From Tissierella praeacuta_A (GTDB lineage Bacteria > Bacillota > Clostridia > Tissierellales > Tissierellaceae): 64,000 nt of DNA. This document shows positions 1-7,085 of the stretch, piece after piece. Every line of letters starts with the position of its first letter. The first letter of the stretch is position 1. A model generated the notes under the pieces. The model was not told the DNA's origin. It did not search any database and saw nothing but the letters and a program-made list of their open reading frames with translations. The DNA lies in assembly GCF_040396155.1 (NCBI RefSeq), contig NZ_JBEBOY010000015.1, forward strand, positions 1-64,000, in the 5' to 3' direction. Made by a program: the position numbers and the translations under genes.

Positions 1-36
1 GATGTCTTCTTTAAATGTTACCTTTCCTTTAGCCAT
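1..36 (-). CDS. Ferredoxin-like protein, N-terminus only (runs off the left edge)
   Basis: Only the first twelve codons are present, reading MAKGKVTFKEDI. A very strong ribosome site (AAAGGAGGG) sits just upstream at about 43-51, so this is a real start. The N-terminus resembles the small 4Fe-4S ferredoxin (delta) subunit of 2-oxoacid:ferredoxin oxidoreductases, which often begin MAKGKV and reach the first cysteine cluster right after an acidic stretch. The clusters themselves lie outside the window, so this rests on the leader alone. A hairpin at 300-330 separates it from the upstream lyase gene, so it probably has its own promoter. Confidence 0.45.
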   Translation of the reverse strand, partial: MAKGKVTFKEDI

Positions 37-50
37 TCTTTTACCCTCCT

Positions 51-299
51 TTATTATGAAATGCTTCTATCAGTAACCCCATATTTCAATCTTCTATACT
101 ATTTAATAATCATAATTTTGTATATTAATTATCTATCCTATTGTTTCTTATTCTTTATCCATCTTCCCTAGTATCTTTTAACTCATATACTAGACATCTC
201 AACATTTAAAACTATATTTTAAATGTAAAACCTAACTAATAACTAAAAAACTTATTCTTTCCTATATCTTTAATTATATAGAATCTAACATATCATTAT
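51..299. other. A+T-rich intergenic region before the ferredoxin-like gene
   Basis: This stretch of about 250 bases has no open frame that looks coding on either strand. It should hold the minus-strand promoter of the ferredoxin-like gene, but I see no clear -35/-10 pair. Nothing else is recognisable. Confidence 0.5.
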
Positions 300-330
300 A
301 AATAGGCTACCCTGATTAGATAGCCTATTT
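300..330 (-). terminator. Hairpin terminator after the lyase operon
   Basis: A 10-bp perfect inverted repeat (AAATAGGCTA / TAGCCTATTT) with an 11-base loop lies just past the stop codon of the HMG-CoA-lyase-like gene. The T-rich tail on the minus strand is short (TTTATAAT), so termination may be partial. Confidence 0.6.
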
Positions 331-356
331 ATATGGCATTATGACTATTTACCGCA

Positions 357-1256
357 CTATTTACAGCATTGTTGTTTTTGTATATTTACTAAATGTCCGC
401 TAAAATTTCCTTTTATAATGCTCTTTTCATATCTTGCTGCTTCTAATAATTTCTCAATATCTACTCCTGTATCATAGCCCATGTCATTAAGCATATATAC
501 TAGATCCTCTGTAGCAGTATTGCCTGAGGCTCCAGGTGCAAAGGGACATCCCCCTAAACCTCCAAGGGTTGATTGTACCTTAGTTATTCCCGATTCTATT
601 GCCGCTAAGGTGTTTACCATGCCCATATTTCTTGTATCATGGATATGAACTTGGAATTCTATTTCAGGGAATTCCTTCTTCAATGCTCCAACAATTTCTC
701 TTACTTGCTTTGGATTAGCAATACCAATGGTGTCAGCTAACGTCATCTCTTTAACACCAATATCCACAAGTTGTCTAATAAATTCTACTACTATTTCTGT
801 AGAAAATTTACCTTCAAAAGGACATCCAAAAGTTGTTGCAACATCTACACAAATATCTAAATCCTTATAAGCATCCATGATCTTTTTCAATTCCTCAAAT
901 GATTCTTCATGGGTTCTGTTTATATTTGCCTTATTGTGACTTTTACTTAAGGATACAACATATGAAATCTTTTTTATTCCAAGTTCATAGGCTACTCTAG
1001 CACCATAAAGATTTGGAACCAATGGGAAAAAATCAAAATCTGGATATTTTTCTAATAATATTTTAGTTATCTCACTTGCATCTCTTAGTTGTGGGATAGC
1101 CTTTGGACTAACAAAAGATGTATGTTGAATATGCTTGATGCCTGCTCCAATTAAATCCTCTATTACTTTCAGTTTCTCTTCTACAGGTATATAATCTTCT
1201 AAATTCTGAAACCCATCTCTTGGTCCTACTTCAACTATCTCTACCTTTTTACCCAC
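357..1256 (-). CDS. Hydroxymethylglutaryl-CoA lyase-like enzyme (DRE-TIM aldolase family)
   Basis: This 299-residue protein matches the usual length of bacterial HMG-CoA lyases, which split HMG-CoA into acetyl-CoA and acetoacetate. Diagnostic motifs are visible: VGPRDGFQN near residue 11 (catalytic Arg/Asp region), HIHDTRNMG near 204 (metal-binding His), and GGCPFAPGASGNTATED near 236, the glycine-rich loop with the catalytic Cys. The start is GTG at 1256, preceded by AAAGGAGGG. It is the last gene of a three-gene operon behind a CoA-transferase and a dicarboxylate-type transporter, so its substrate is probably a CoA thioester made by the transferase. A citramalyl-CoA-type substrate in place of HMG-CoA cannot be excluded, because the family includes such relatives. 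The family call is firm; the substrate is inferred. Confidence 0.88.
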   Translation of the reverse strand: MGKKVEIVEVGPRDGFQNLEDYIPVEEKLKVIEDLIGAGIKHIQHTSFVSPKAIPQLRDASEITKILLEKYPDFDFFPLVPNLYGARVAYELGIKKISYVVSLSKSHNKANINRTHEESFEELKKIMDAYKDLDICVDVATTFGCPFEGKFSTEIVVEFIRQLVDIGVKEMTLADTIGIANPKQVREIVGALKKEFPEIEFQVHIHDTRNMGMVNTLAAIESGITKVQSTLGGLGGCPFAPGASGNTATEDLVYMLNDMGYDTGVDIEKLLEAARYEKSIIKGNFSGHLVNIQKQQCCK

Positions 1257-1274
1257 GTCTATCCCTCCTTTATT

Positions 1275-2468
1275 TTACATAACACCTTTTTCAATATACT
1301 CATCAATTTTTTCTTTGCTTATCCCAACAAATCCACCATATACATCATAATTATGCTGTCCAAGTGTTGGAGCTGGAGTTTTAATCTCAGCTTTCTTGTC
1401 ACTTAATTTAATATGATTTCCAGTTAAAGTTGTTTCTCCTGCTACTGGATGTTTAACATCAACAAACATTTCTCTTGCCACTGCAATATGAGGGTCCTTT
1501 ACCAGTCTATCTATTGTATTTATTGGGCATGATGGAACTCCTTTTTCTAGTAGACTTTCTACTATTTCATCAATCTCATATTGAGTAGTCCAATTTTCTA
1601 TAATTTCTTTTAAAACCACATGGTTTTGTACTCTTAGTGCATTTGTTTTAAATCTTTCATCTGTTAATAATTCTGGTTGATTCATAGCCTCTACTAATAA
1701 CTCATATAACTTATCGTTACCACAGCCAATTATTACATCTCCATCCTTTGCTTTAAAGGAATCATAAGGATATGCAGATTCATATCTATTACCTATTCTT
1801 CCTGGTATTCTACCTGTAGCAAGGTAAATTTGTGTAATAATTTCTAATGAAGATACAACGGAGTCAACTAATGAAACATCAACCTTTTGACCTTCTCCTG
1901 TTTTTACCTTATTGATCACTGCAGCTAATACACCTATTGTAACTCCTAACCCACCTAGAACATCTCCCATGGCAGTACCAGTTCTTGTAGGTCCTCCTTC
2001 TGGCCAACCTGTGGTACTCATTAGTCCACCCATAGCTTGTCCAATGATGTCATATCCTGCCCTTTTACTATATGGTCCATAATGCCCAAAGCCTGATACA
2101 CAACCATAAACGATACCTGGATTTATTTCTTTTAATGTTTCATATCCTAAGCCTAATTTCTCCATTGTTCCTGGACGATAGTTTTCAAGAACAACGTCTG
2201 CTTTTTTAACCATTTCCTTAAATATCTCTTTTCCTTCAGGAGCTTTTAAATTTAATGTAACTCCATATTTATTTCTATTAAGATTCATATAGTAAGCACT
2301 TTCCCCATTTACAAATGGACCAAATGCTCTACTATCGTCACCTTTCTTTGGTTGCTCTATTTTATATACTGTAGCACCCATATCAGCCAATAACATAGAA
2401 GAATATGGTCCTGCTAATACCCTTGTTAAATCTAATACTATTACTCCGTCTAATATTCCTTTACTCAT
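1275..2468 (-). CDS. Class III CoA-transferase (CaiB/BaiF family)
   Basis: The 397-residue protein has the layout of class III (family III) CoA-transferases: N-terminal LDGVIVLDLTRVLAGPYSSM, then ENYRPGTMEKLGLGY, then GYDIIGQAMGGLM near residue 139, whose Asp is the expected covalent catalytic residue, and a C-terminal GQHNYDVYGG segment. Such enzymes move CoA between carboxylic acids, often using succinyl-CoA or acetyl-CoA as donor. The start has a good ribosome site (AGGAGTGAGG). It lies 38 bases after the transporter gene and 18 before the lyase gene, so the three are co-transcribed. The context suggests that it activates an imported branched dicarboxylate such as 3-hydroxy-3-methylglutarate; human SUGCT, a relative, uses glutarate and HMG. 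Family assignment is firm, substrate inferred. Confidence 0.88.
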   Translation of the reverse strand: MSKGILDGVIVLDLTRVLAGPYSSMLLADMGATVYKIEQPKKGDDSRAFGPFVNGESAYYMNLNRNKYGVTLNLKAPEGKEIFKEMVKKADVVLENYRPGTMEKLGLGYETLKEINPGIVYGCVSGFGHYGPYSKRAGYDIIGQAMGGLMSTTGWPEGGPTRTGTAMGDVLGGLGVTIGVLAAVINKVKTGEGQKVDVSLVDSVVSSLEIITQIYLATGRIPGRIGNRYESAYPYDSFKAKDGDVIIGCGNDKLYELLVEAMNQPELLTDERFKTNALRVQNHVVLKEIIENWTTQYEIDEIVESLLEKGVPSCPINTIDRLVKDPHIAVAREMFVDVKHPVAGETTLTGNHIKLSDKKAEIKTPAPTLGQHNYDVYGGFVGISKEKIDEYIEKGVM

Positions 2469-2506
2469 GTCCTCACTCCTAAGTCTATATAAATTTTAAT
2501 TATTCA

Positions 2507-3949
2507 TTACATTCCCACTCCAAATATTCCAAAGGTTACAAAATACATCAATAATGGGAATACGATCAATCCAATTATCTTTAATCCAAAACCAGCCTTC
2601 ATTAAGTCTGATACTTCAAATGCACCTGTACTATATGCTATTGCATTCGGAGGTGTTCCTGGAGGTAACATAAATGCGAAGTTTGATGCAATCATACAAG
2701 TTAACATCAGTTGAAGCGGATCCATTCCAATTCCTTGAGCAATACCTGCTAATACTGGTAGGAAAGATGCAACAACAACTGCATTTGTAGTAACTTCTGT
2801 TAATACTGCCGTAACTACACCTACTGCAATAATTATAACTATCTGTGGCATACTGCTTAGTACTCCTAAGTTTCCGGCTACCCATTGTGCAACTCCTGCA
2901 TCAGTAAAAGCATTACCCATAACCATAGAACCACCTAATAACAACATAGTTCCCCATGGTGCATTTCCTAATGCTTCCTTACCATCTAATACATAAATTC
3001 CTTCTTTATAATCTACTGGAATTACTACTGTTGCTATTGCAATTGCCATAGCTATAGTTTCATCTGTTGCAAATGGAACATAATCCTTCCAGAATGCACG
3101 AGTCACCCATAATAATACGGATACAATAAATATAATAGTTGTATATATTTCACCTTTGTTCATAGGTCCTAATGCTTCATATTCTTTCTTAACAACATTA
3201 ACATCTATATCATCTAATTTATCAACTTTATAAAATTTAACTAGGTAAATCCACATAAGTGGAAGCATTACTGCTGTAAATGGCAAACCTATTTTTAACC
3301 ATTCTAAAAAGTTAATTTCTATTCCTAAGGTTTGATGAATAATACCAATACCTGTTGGATTTGTTGTTGTACCTATTACAGTTGCCAAACCACCCATTGT
3401 TGCTGCAAATGGTATACAAAGAACTAATGCTTTTTTAAACCCACCAGATATTTGCTTATCCATAGTTGAAATAATTGAAATCGCTACAGGAAGCATCATA
3501 GCTGTTGCAGTTGTATTGGACATCCACATAGATATAAAAGCTGTAGCTAATATAAATCCTAAAACTATTCTCTTTGGTTTGCTGCCAACTTTCATAACAA
3601 TTCCAAGAGCCATTCTTCTATGCAATCCCCATCTTTCCATTGCTGTAGCAAGAAATCCTACACCTAATACTAAATATACAGTTGGATATGCATAGTGAGT
3701 AAATAGTTTAATCTCATTTTGACCCTTAGCACCAGTTATCCCTAGTATTGGGTATAAAAGTATTGGTAATAAGGCTGTCATAGGAATTGGAATAGCTTCT
3801 GTCATCCAGAAAATAATCATTAACACTGATACAGCTAAAACTCTTTGTCCCAATGGAGTTAATCCAGCAGGTGTAGGTATTACAAGTAATAATAGACATG
3901 CGATTATGCCTGCAATTAATCCAATTTTTCTTGCTTTAAATTTTCCCAT
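2507..3949 (-). CDS. DASS-family anion:sodium symporter (SLC13-like dicarboxylate transporter)
   Basis: This 480-residue membrane protein has about a dozen hydrophobic segments and the hallmarks of the divalent anion:Na+ symporter family. These are an SNTTATAMMLP motif near residue 144 and a second, symmetry-related TEVTTNAVVVASFLPV motif near 387, the two inverted-repeat SNT-type sites that bind the carboxylates and sodium. WMTEAIPIPMTALLPILLYP near residue 48 is also typical. Members import succinate, malate, citrate or related acids. It is the first gene of the operon, with a strong ribosome site (GGAGGG) and a sigma-54 promoter 71-91 bases upstream of its start codon. The downstream CoA-transferase and lyase suggest a substrate such as 3-hydroxy-3-methylglutarate, but the exact acid is unknown. 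Confidence 0.88.
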   Translation of the reverse strand: MGKFKARKIGLIAGIIACLLLLVIPTPAGLTPLGQRVLAVSVLMIIFWMTEAIPIPMTALLPILLYPILGITGAKGQNEIKLFTHYAYPTVYLVLGVGFLATAMERWGLHRRMALGIVMKVGSKPKRIVLGFILATAFISMWMSNTTATAMMLPVAISIISTMDKQISGGFKKALVLCIPFAATMGGLATVIGTTTNPTGIGIIHQTLGIEINFLEWLKIGLPFTAVMLPLMWIYLVKFYKVDKLDDIDVNVVKKEYEALGPMNKGEIYTTIIFIVSVLLWVTRAFWKDYVPFATDETIAMAIAIATVVIPVDYKEGIYVLDGKEALGNAPWGTMLLLGGSMVMGNAFTDAGVAQWVAGNLGVLSSMPQIVIIIAVGVVTAVLTEVTTNAVVVASFLPVLAGIAQGIGMDPLQLMLTCMIASNFAFMLPPGTPPNAIAYSTGAFEVSDLMKAGFGLKIIGLIVFPLLMYFVTFGIFGVGM

Positions 3950-4020
3950 TTTTTCCCTCCGATTATTAATACTATTTTCTATAAATGCGCATTTATAATT
4001 TTAAAATTACGATTATATAT

Positions 4021-4040
4021 CATTGCAATTGCCATGCCAA
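4021..4040 (-). promoter_or_regulatory. Sigma-54 (RpoN) -24/-12 promoter of the transporter operon
   Basis: Read on the minus strand this is TTGGCATGGCAATTGCAATG. It matches the RpoN consensus (TGGCACG, four bases, TTGCA) at all but one key base, with the -24 GG and -12 GC correctly spaced. The predicted start point is about 4013, giving a leader of roughly 64 nt before the ATG at 3949. The neighbouring gene encodes a GAFTGA-type sigma-54 activator. Confidence 0.88.
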
Positions 4041-4185
4041 ATTTATATACTTTTATATCTTTTTATTTTAAAAGAATATAATCATTGAAATTTCAATAGA
4101 CTTTGAGATTATTATTTTGTTCTTTAAACTATAATATTTCCTTGTAATAATATTTACAAATCTAAATATCATTCTTTTTGTTTTC

Positions 4186-4246
4186 TTATGTTTCTTTATG
4201 TTTCACTTTATCTCTTTTTGTCTTTTTTTGTCGTTTTTTATGTTTC
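4186..4246 (-). promoter_or_regulatory. Candidate upstream activator-binding sites
   Basis: Three exact copies of a 9-mer (plus strand TTATGTTTC; minus GAAACATAA) lie at 4186-4194, 4196-4204 and 4238-4246. The last extends into the palindrome TATG-TTT-CATA. They sit about 170-235 bases upstream of the sigma-54 start point, a normal distance for enhancer-like sites of sigma-54 activators. Binding by the adjacent PrpR-like protein is an inference. Confidence 0.5.
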
Positions 4247-4329
4247 ATAGGATTTTTATGAAAAACAAATTAAAATATAATTTCTAATGTTACATTCAAG
4301 AAAAACTCAATTACATAATAAAATATAAA

Positions 4330-4364
4330 AGAAACCAATGTAGTATTTATTCGCATTGGTTTCT
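4330..4364 (-). terminator. Terminator of the PrpR-like regulator gene
   Basis: An 11-bp stem (AGAAACCAATG / CATTGGTTTCT) with a 13-base loop lies 49-83 bases past the stop codon. A T-rich tail (TTTTATATTTTATT) follows on the minus strand. It insulates the regulator from the operon it probably controls. Confidence 0.75.
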
Positions 4365-4412
4365 CTACTATTAAAATCCATATTAACTTATATCTTTATT
4401 CTAAAGACCCTA

Positions 4413-6419
4413 TTATTTATAGTTTATTTTATATAACTTCATTTTCCTCCATAATGTAGTTCTACTAATACCTAAATCATCTGCCGCTTTTTGCATTGAC
4501 AAATTATTATCCTTAAGAGCTTTTATAATCCTATTAATCTCCCACTGCTCCAAATTAACTTCCTCATCATTAACATTATAGTTATCTATTTCATTAATAT
4601 TATCATGACTACTATTATACATTCCTTTATTTCTTAAAAGCTCATCTATTAACTCTTCAGTATCTTTATTATTTCCTTGATAATGTAAAAGTACTGAAAT
4701 ACGCTCAACAAAATTTTGTAACTCCCTAATATTCCCATGCCATTTATAATCTTGCACTTTATCCATTATTATATTAAAACGTTCTAAATACTTTTTACTG
4801 TTGCTTCCTAAATATTTATCAAAGAAAAATCTACTTAATAATTTTATATCATCATCTCTTTCTCTAAGTGGAGGTATGTGCAAATTAAGCACACATATCC
4901 TATAATATAAATCCTCTCTAAAGCTTTTAGATAAAATTTCAGCTTTTAAATCCCTATTAGTTGCAGCAACAACTCTCACATCTACTGGAGTCTTTACTCC
5001 AGATCCAACTTTTCTAATTTCCTTTTCCTGCAGAACCCTTAAAAGTTGTGCTTGTATTTCAGTAGGTATTTCACCTATTTCATCTAAAAATATTGTTCCC
5101 TTATGTGCTAGTTCAAATAATCCAATTTTACCTCCCTTAGATGCGCCAGTAAAGGCTCCTTCTTCATATCCAAATAATTCTGATTCTAAAAGACTCTTGG
5201 ATAATGCAGCACAGTTTATAGCAACAAAGGGTCCATCTTTTCTCTTACTAATATTGTGTATACTTTGTGCAAATAGTTCTTTTCCTGTACCCGTTTCTCC
5301 TTGAATTAAAATAGTAGAGTCAGATAAACCAAAACTCCTTGCTATTTCAATAGTATTTTTTAATGCTTCAGATTTTCCCTTTATATCTCTAAAATTATAC
5401 TTAGCAACTAAACCCTTCTTATATAATGTCCTCCTAATTTTATTTTCATTTTCTTGAATTATCTTTATATCTTGAAAAGTAGCAACTACTCCTTTAATCT
5501 GATTTTCAACAATAATAGGTACTCTATTTGTAGATACTAATGTACCATTTATATCCATTAACTGATTTAATTGTTTTTCCTTTAATTTTCGAGGATAAAG
5601 CATCTCAGAATTACTAATTATTTCTTTTATATTCTTTCCTATGGCATATCCTGAAGCTACTTTAACTATATCCTCTGCGACAGGGTTTATTACATCAATA
5701 GTTCCAGTTTCATCAACAGCTATTATTGCATCATGGGTAAAGTTAAGAACAGCTTTATATCTTTCAAGCTGAAGTTTTAACTCATTTTGTTTATTTAATT
5801 CTTCTTTTTTAACTAGTAGAAGCTGCCTTGCATTTTCTATTGCATTTACTATTGAAACCTCTGAGTTTTCAATAGTTATATGATTTAGATTATATATATC
5901 AGAATATTTTTGACTCATTACGCCTCCAATACCTAATACAGCACCATCTTTAATTGCTTGTTTTACTATTTTTTCGCAGTCCTTATCACTTTTGAAATTA
6001 TAAAATTTTGCTTTCATATCAAGCATACTGCACACACTTTTAACATCATCTGTCATTTTATCATAGGAAAAGAAAGCTATTAAACCATTATATTGTTTTG
6101 CAACTTTAATGGATTCCACATAGTCAGATAAAATAGTATTAATAACTACTACAGAAACATCAAGTTTTGCATTTCTAATTGCAATTGCTGTTCCCTTCCT
6201 AGTAATAATTATCTTAGTTCCCTCTTCAACTATCTTTCTAGCAATTCTCAATGCATCACTTATGGCATCTACTTCAACCATTGATGTAAATACATTAATT
6301 TTCTCATTTCTTTCATCAATAATCTTCTTAGTCTTTTTAGTCAACTCAATTGTAGGAGCAATTAATGCAATCTCTGTTGCTAACCCATTACCATGATTAG
6401 GGTCATAATAATCTAACAA
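4413..6419 (-). CDS. Sigma-54-dependent activator with PrpR-type sensor domain
   Basis: The protein has, in order, a PrpR_N-like domain (about residues 1-190; IALIAPTIEL at the start), a PAS domain (about 220-330, with DETGTIDVINPVAEDI), a sigma-54 AAA+ domain with Walker A GETGTGKE and the sigma-54 contact loop GAFTGA, and a C-terminal Fis-type helix-turn-helix (KAADDLGISRTTLWRKMK). PrpR_N domains bind small metabolites in propionate and related catabolic regulators. The longest frame begins at a TTG (6437) with no ribosome site; GGAAGGA precedes a second in-frame TTG at 6419, which I prefer. It lies directly behind the transporter/CoA-transferase/lyase operon, whose promoter is RpoN-type, so it probably activates that operon in response to the substrate or its CoA ester. 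Confidence 0.9.
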   Translation of the reverse strand: MLDYYDPNHGNGLATEIALIAPTIELTKKTKKIIDERNEKINVFTSMVEVDAISDALRIARKIVEEGTKIIITRKGTAIAIRNAKLDVSVVVINTILSDYVESIKVAKQYNGLIAFFSYDKMTDDVKSVCSMLDMKAKFYNFKSDKDCEKIVKQAIKDGAVLGIGGVMSQKYSDIYNLNHITIENSEVSIVNAIENARQLLLVKKEELNKQNELKLQLERYKAVLNFTHDAIIAVDETGTIDVINPVAEDIVKVASGYAIGKNIKEIISNSEMLYPRKLKEKQLNQLMDINGTLVSTNRVPIIVENQIKGVVATFQDIKIIQENENKIRRTLYKKGLVAKYNFRDIKGKSEALKNTIEIARSFGLSDSTILIQGETGTGKELFAQSIHNISKRKDGPFVAINCAALSKSLLESELFGYEEGAFTGASKGGKIGLFELAHKGTIFLDEIGEIPTEIQAQLLRVLQEKEIRKVGSGVKTPVDVRVVAATNRDLKAEILSKSFREDLYYRICVLNLHIPPLRERDDDIKLLSRFFFDKYLGSNSKKYLERFNIIMDKVQDYKWHGNIRELQNFVERISVLLHYQGNNKDTEELIDELLRNKGMYNSSHDNINEIDNYNVNDEEVNLEQWEINRIIKALKDNNLSMQKAADDLGISRTTLWRKMKLYKINYK

Positions 6420-6502
6420 TTTATAACATCCTTCCAATTTTTAATATTTATTATAATAATACAGTTTTAGGATATAAATTTCAATAAAGAAAACATATGA
6501 CA

Positions 6503-6537
6503 AAAATACACGAACATATTAACATGTCGTGTATTTT
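6503..6537 (-). terminator. Terminator after the PsiE-like gene
   Basis: A long stem (AAAATACACGA / TCGTGTATTTT, extended inward by ACAT/ATGT with one bulge) ends in a T-run. It sits between the stop of the PsiE-like gene and the start of the sigma-54 activator gene. Confidence 0.8.
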
Positions 6538-6557
6538 ATCAATATTCAACCTTCCTA

Positions 6558-6971
6558 TTAAAACATCCTCTTAACATTTTTTGTATGCAGATATTTATCC
6601 ACTGCAAATATTATAGCTAGTGACACTACTCCCAAAAGTATGTCCATAGTATTAGTACTGCTAATTAACATTTTTCTTGCAATTGCATATAATATTACCT
6701 CAAGAACATTTCCCGCAGAATGAGTAATTAGCATAAGTGCCAATTCTAAGCCCACTACTAACAATAGTATATGAGCTAATAGTCCTTGTAATATTTCATA
6801 TGAACTAGCTGCCTCTGTCATAAAAACAGTATAAATAAGAACAATAATATCTTTTACGCTTAAAAGCACTGTAATCATAATAAAAGCTGCCAATAAAATT
6901 TCTATTACCAAAATAAAATGTTTCATTAGTTTTTCTATCTTTTTTAGTGATTCACCGTATTCACTCTGCAC
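6558..6971 (-). CDS. PsiE-family small membrane protein
   Basis: The 137-residue protein has four predicted membrane helices (about 17-40, 56-80, 84-100, 106-127). It carries the segment LELALMLITHSAGNVLEVILYAIARKML, characteristic in pattern of the phosphate-starvation-inducible PsiE family, whose biochemical role is not settled. It is flanked by terminators on both sides, so it is a single-gene unit. No phosphate-type regulatory site is obvious upstream. The short length and helix layout fit the family; the function is unknown. Confidence 0.65.
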   Translation of the reverse strand: MQSEYGESLKKIEKLMKHFILVIEILLAAFIMITVLLSVKDIIVLIYTVFMTEAASSYEILQGLLAHILLLVVGLELALMLITHSAGNVLEVILYAIARKMLISSTNTMDILLGVVSLAIIFAVDKYLHTKNVKRMF

Positions 6972-7030
6972 TTAACTCACTCCTTATATTTTTATTTTAT
7001 TATATCCTATCTCGATAAAATTTTCACTAA

Positions 7031-7074
7031 AAAAATAATGCAATAGGAGAATTATTTCCAATTGCATTATTTTT
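7031..7074 (-). terminator. Terminator after the ribonucleotide reductase gene
   Basis: A 14-bp stem (AAAAATAATGCAAT / ATTGCATTATTTTT) with a 16-base loop lies just past the stop codon. It has T-runs on both strands, so it could work in either direction. Confidence 0.85.
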
Positions 7075-7085
7075 ATTAGATTAAA

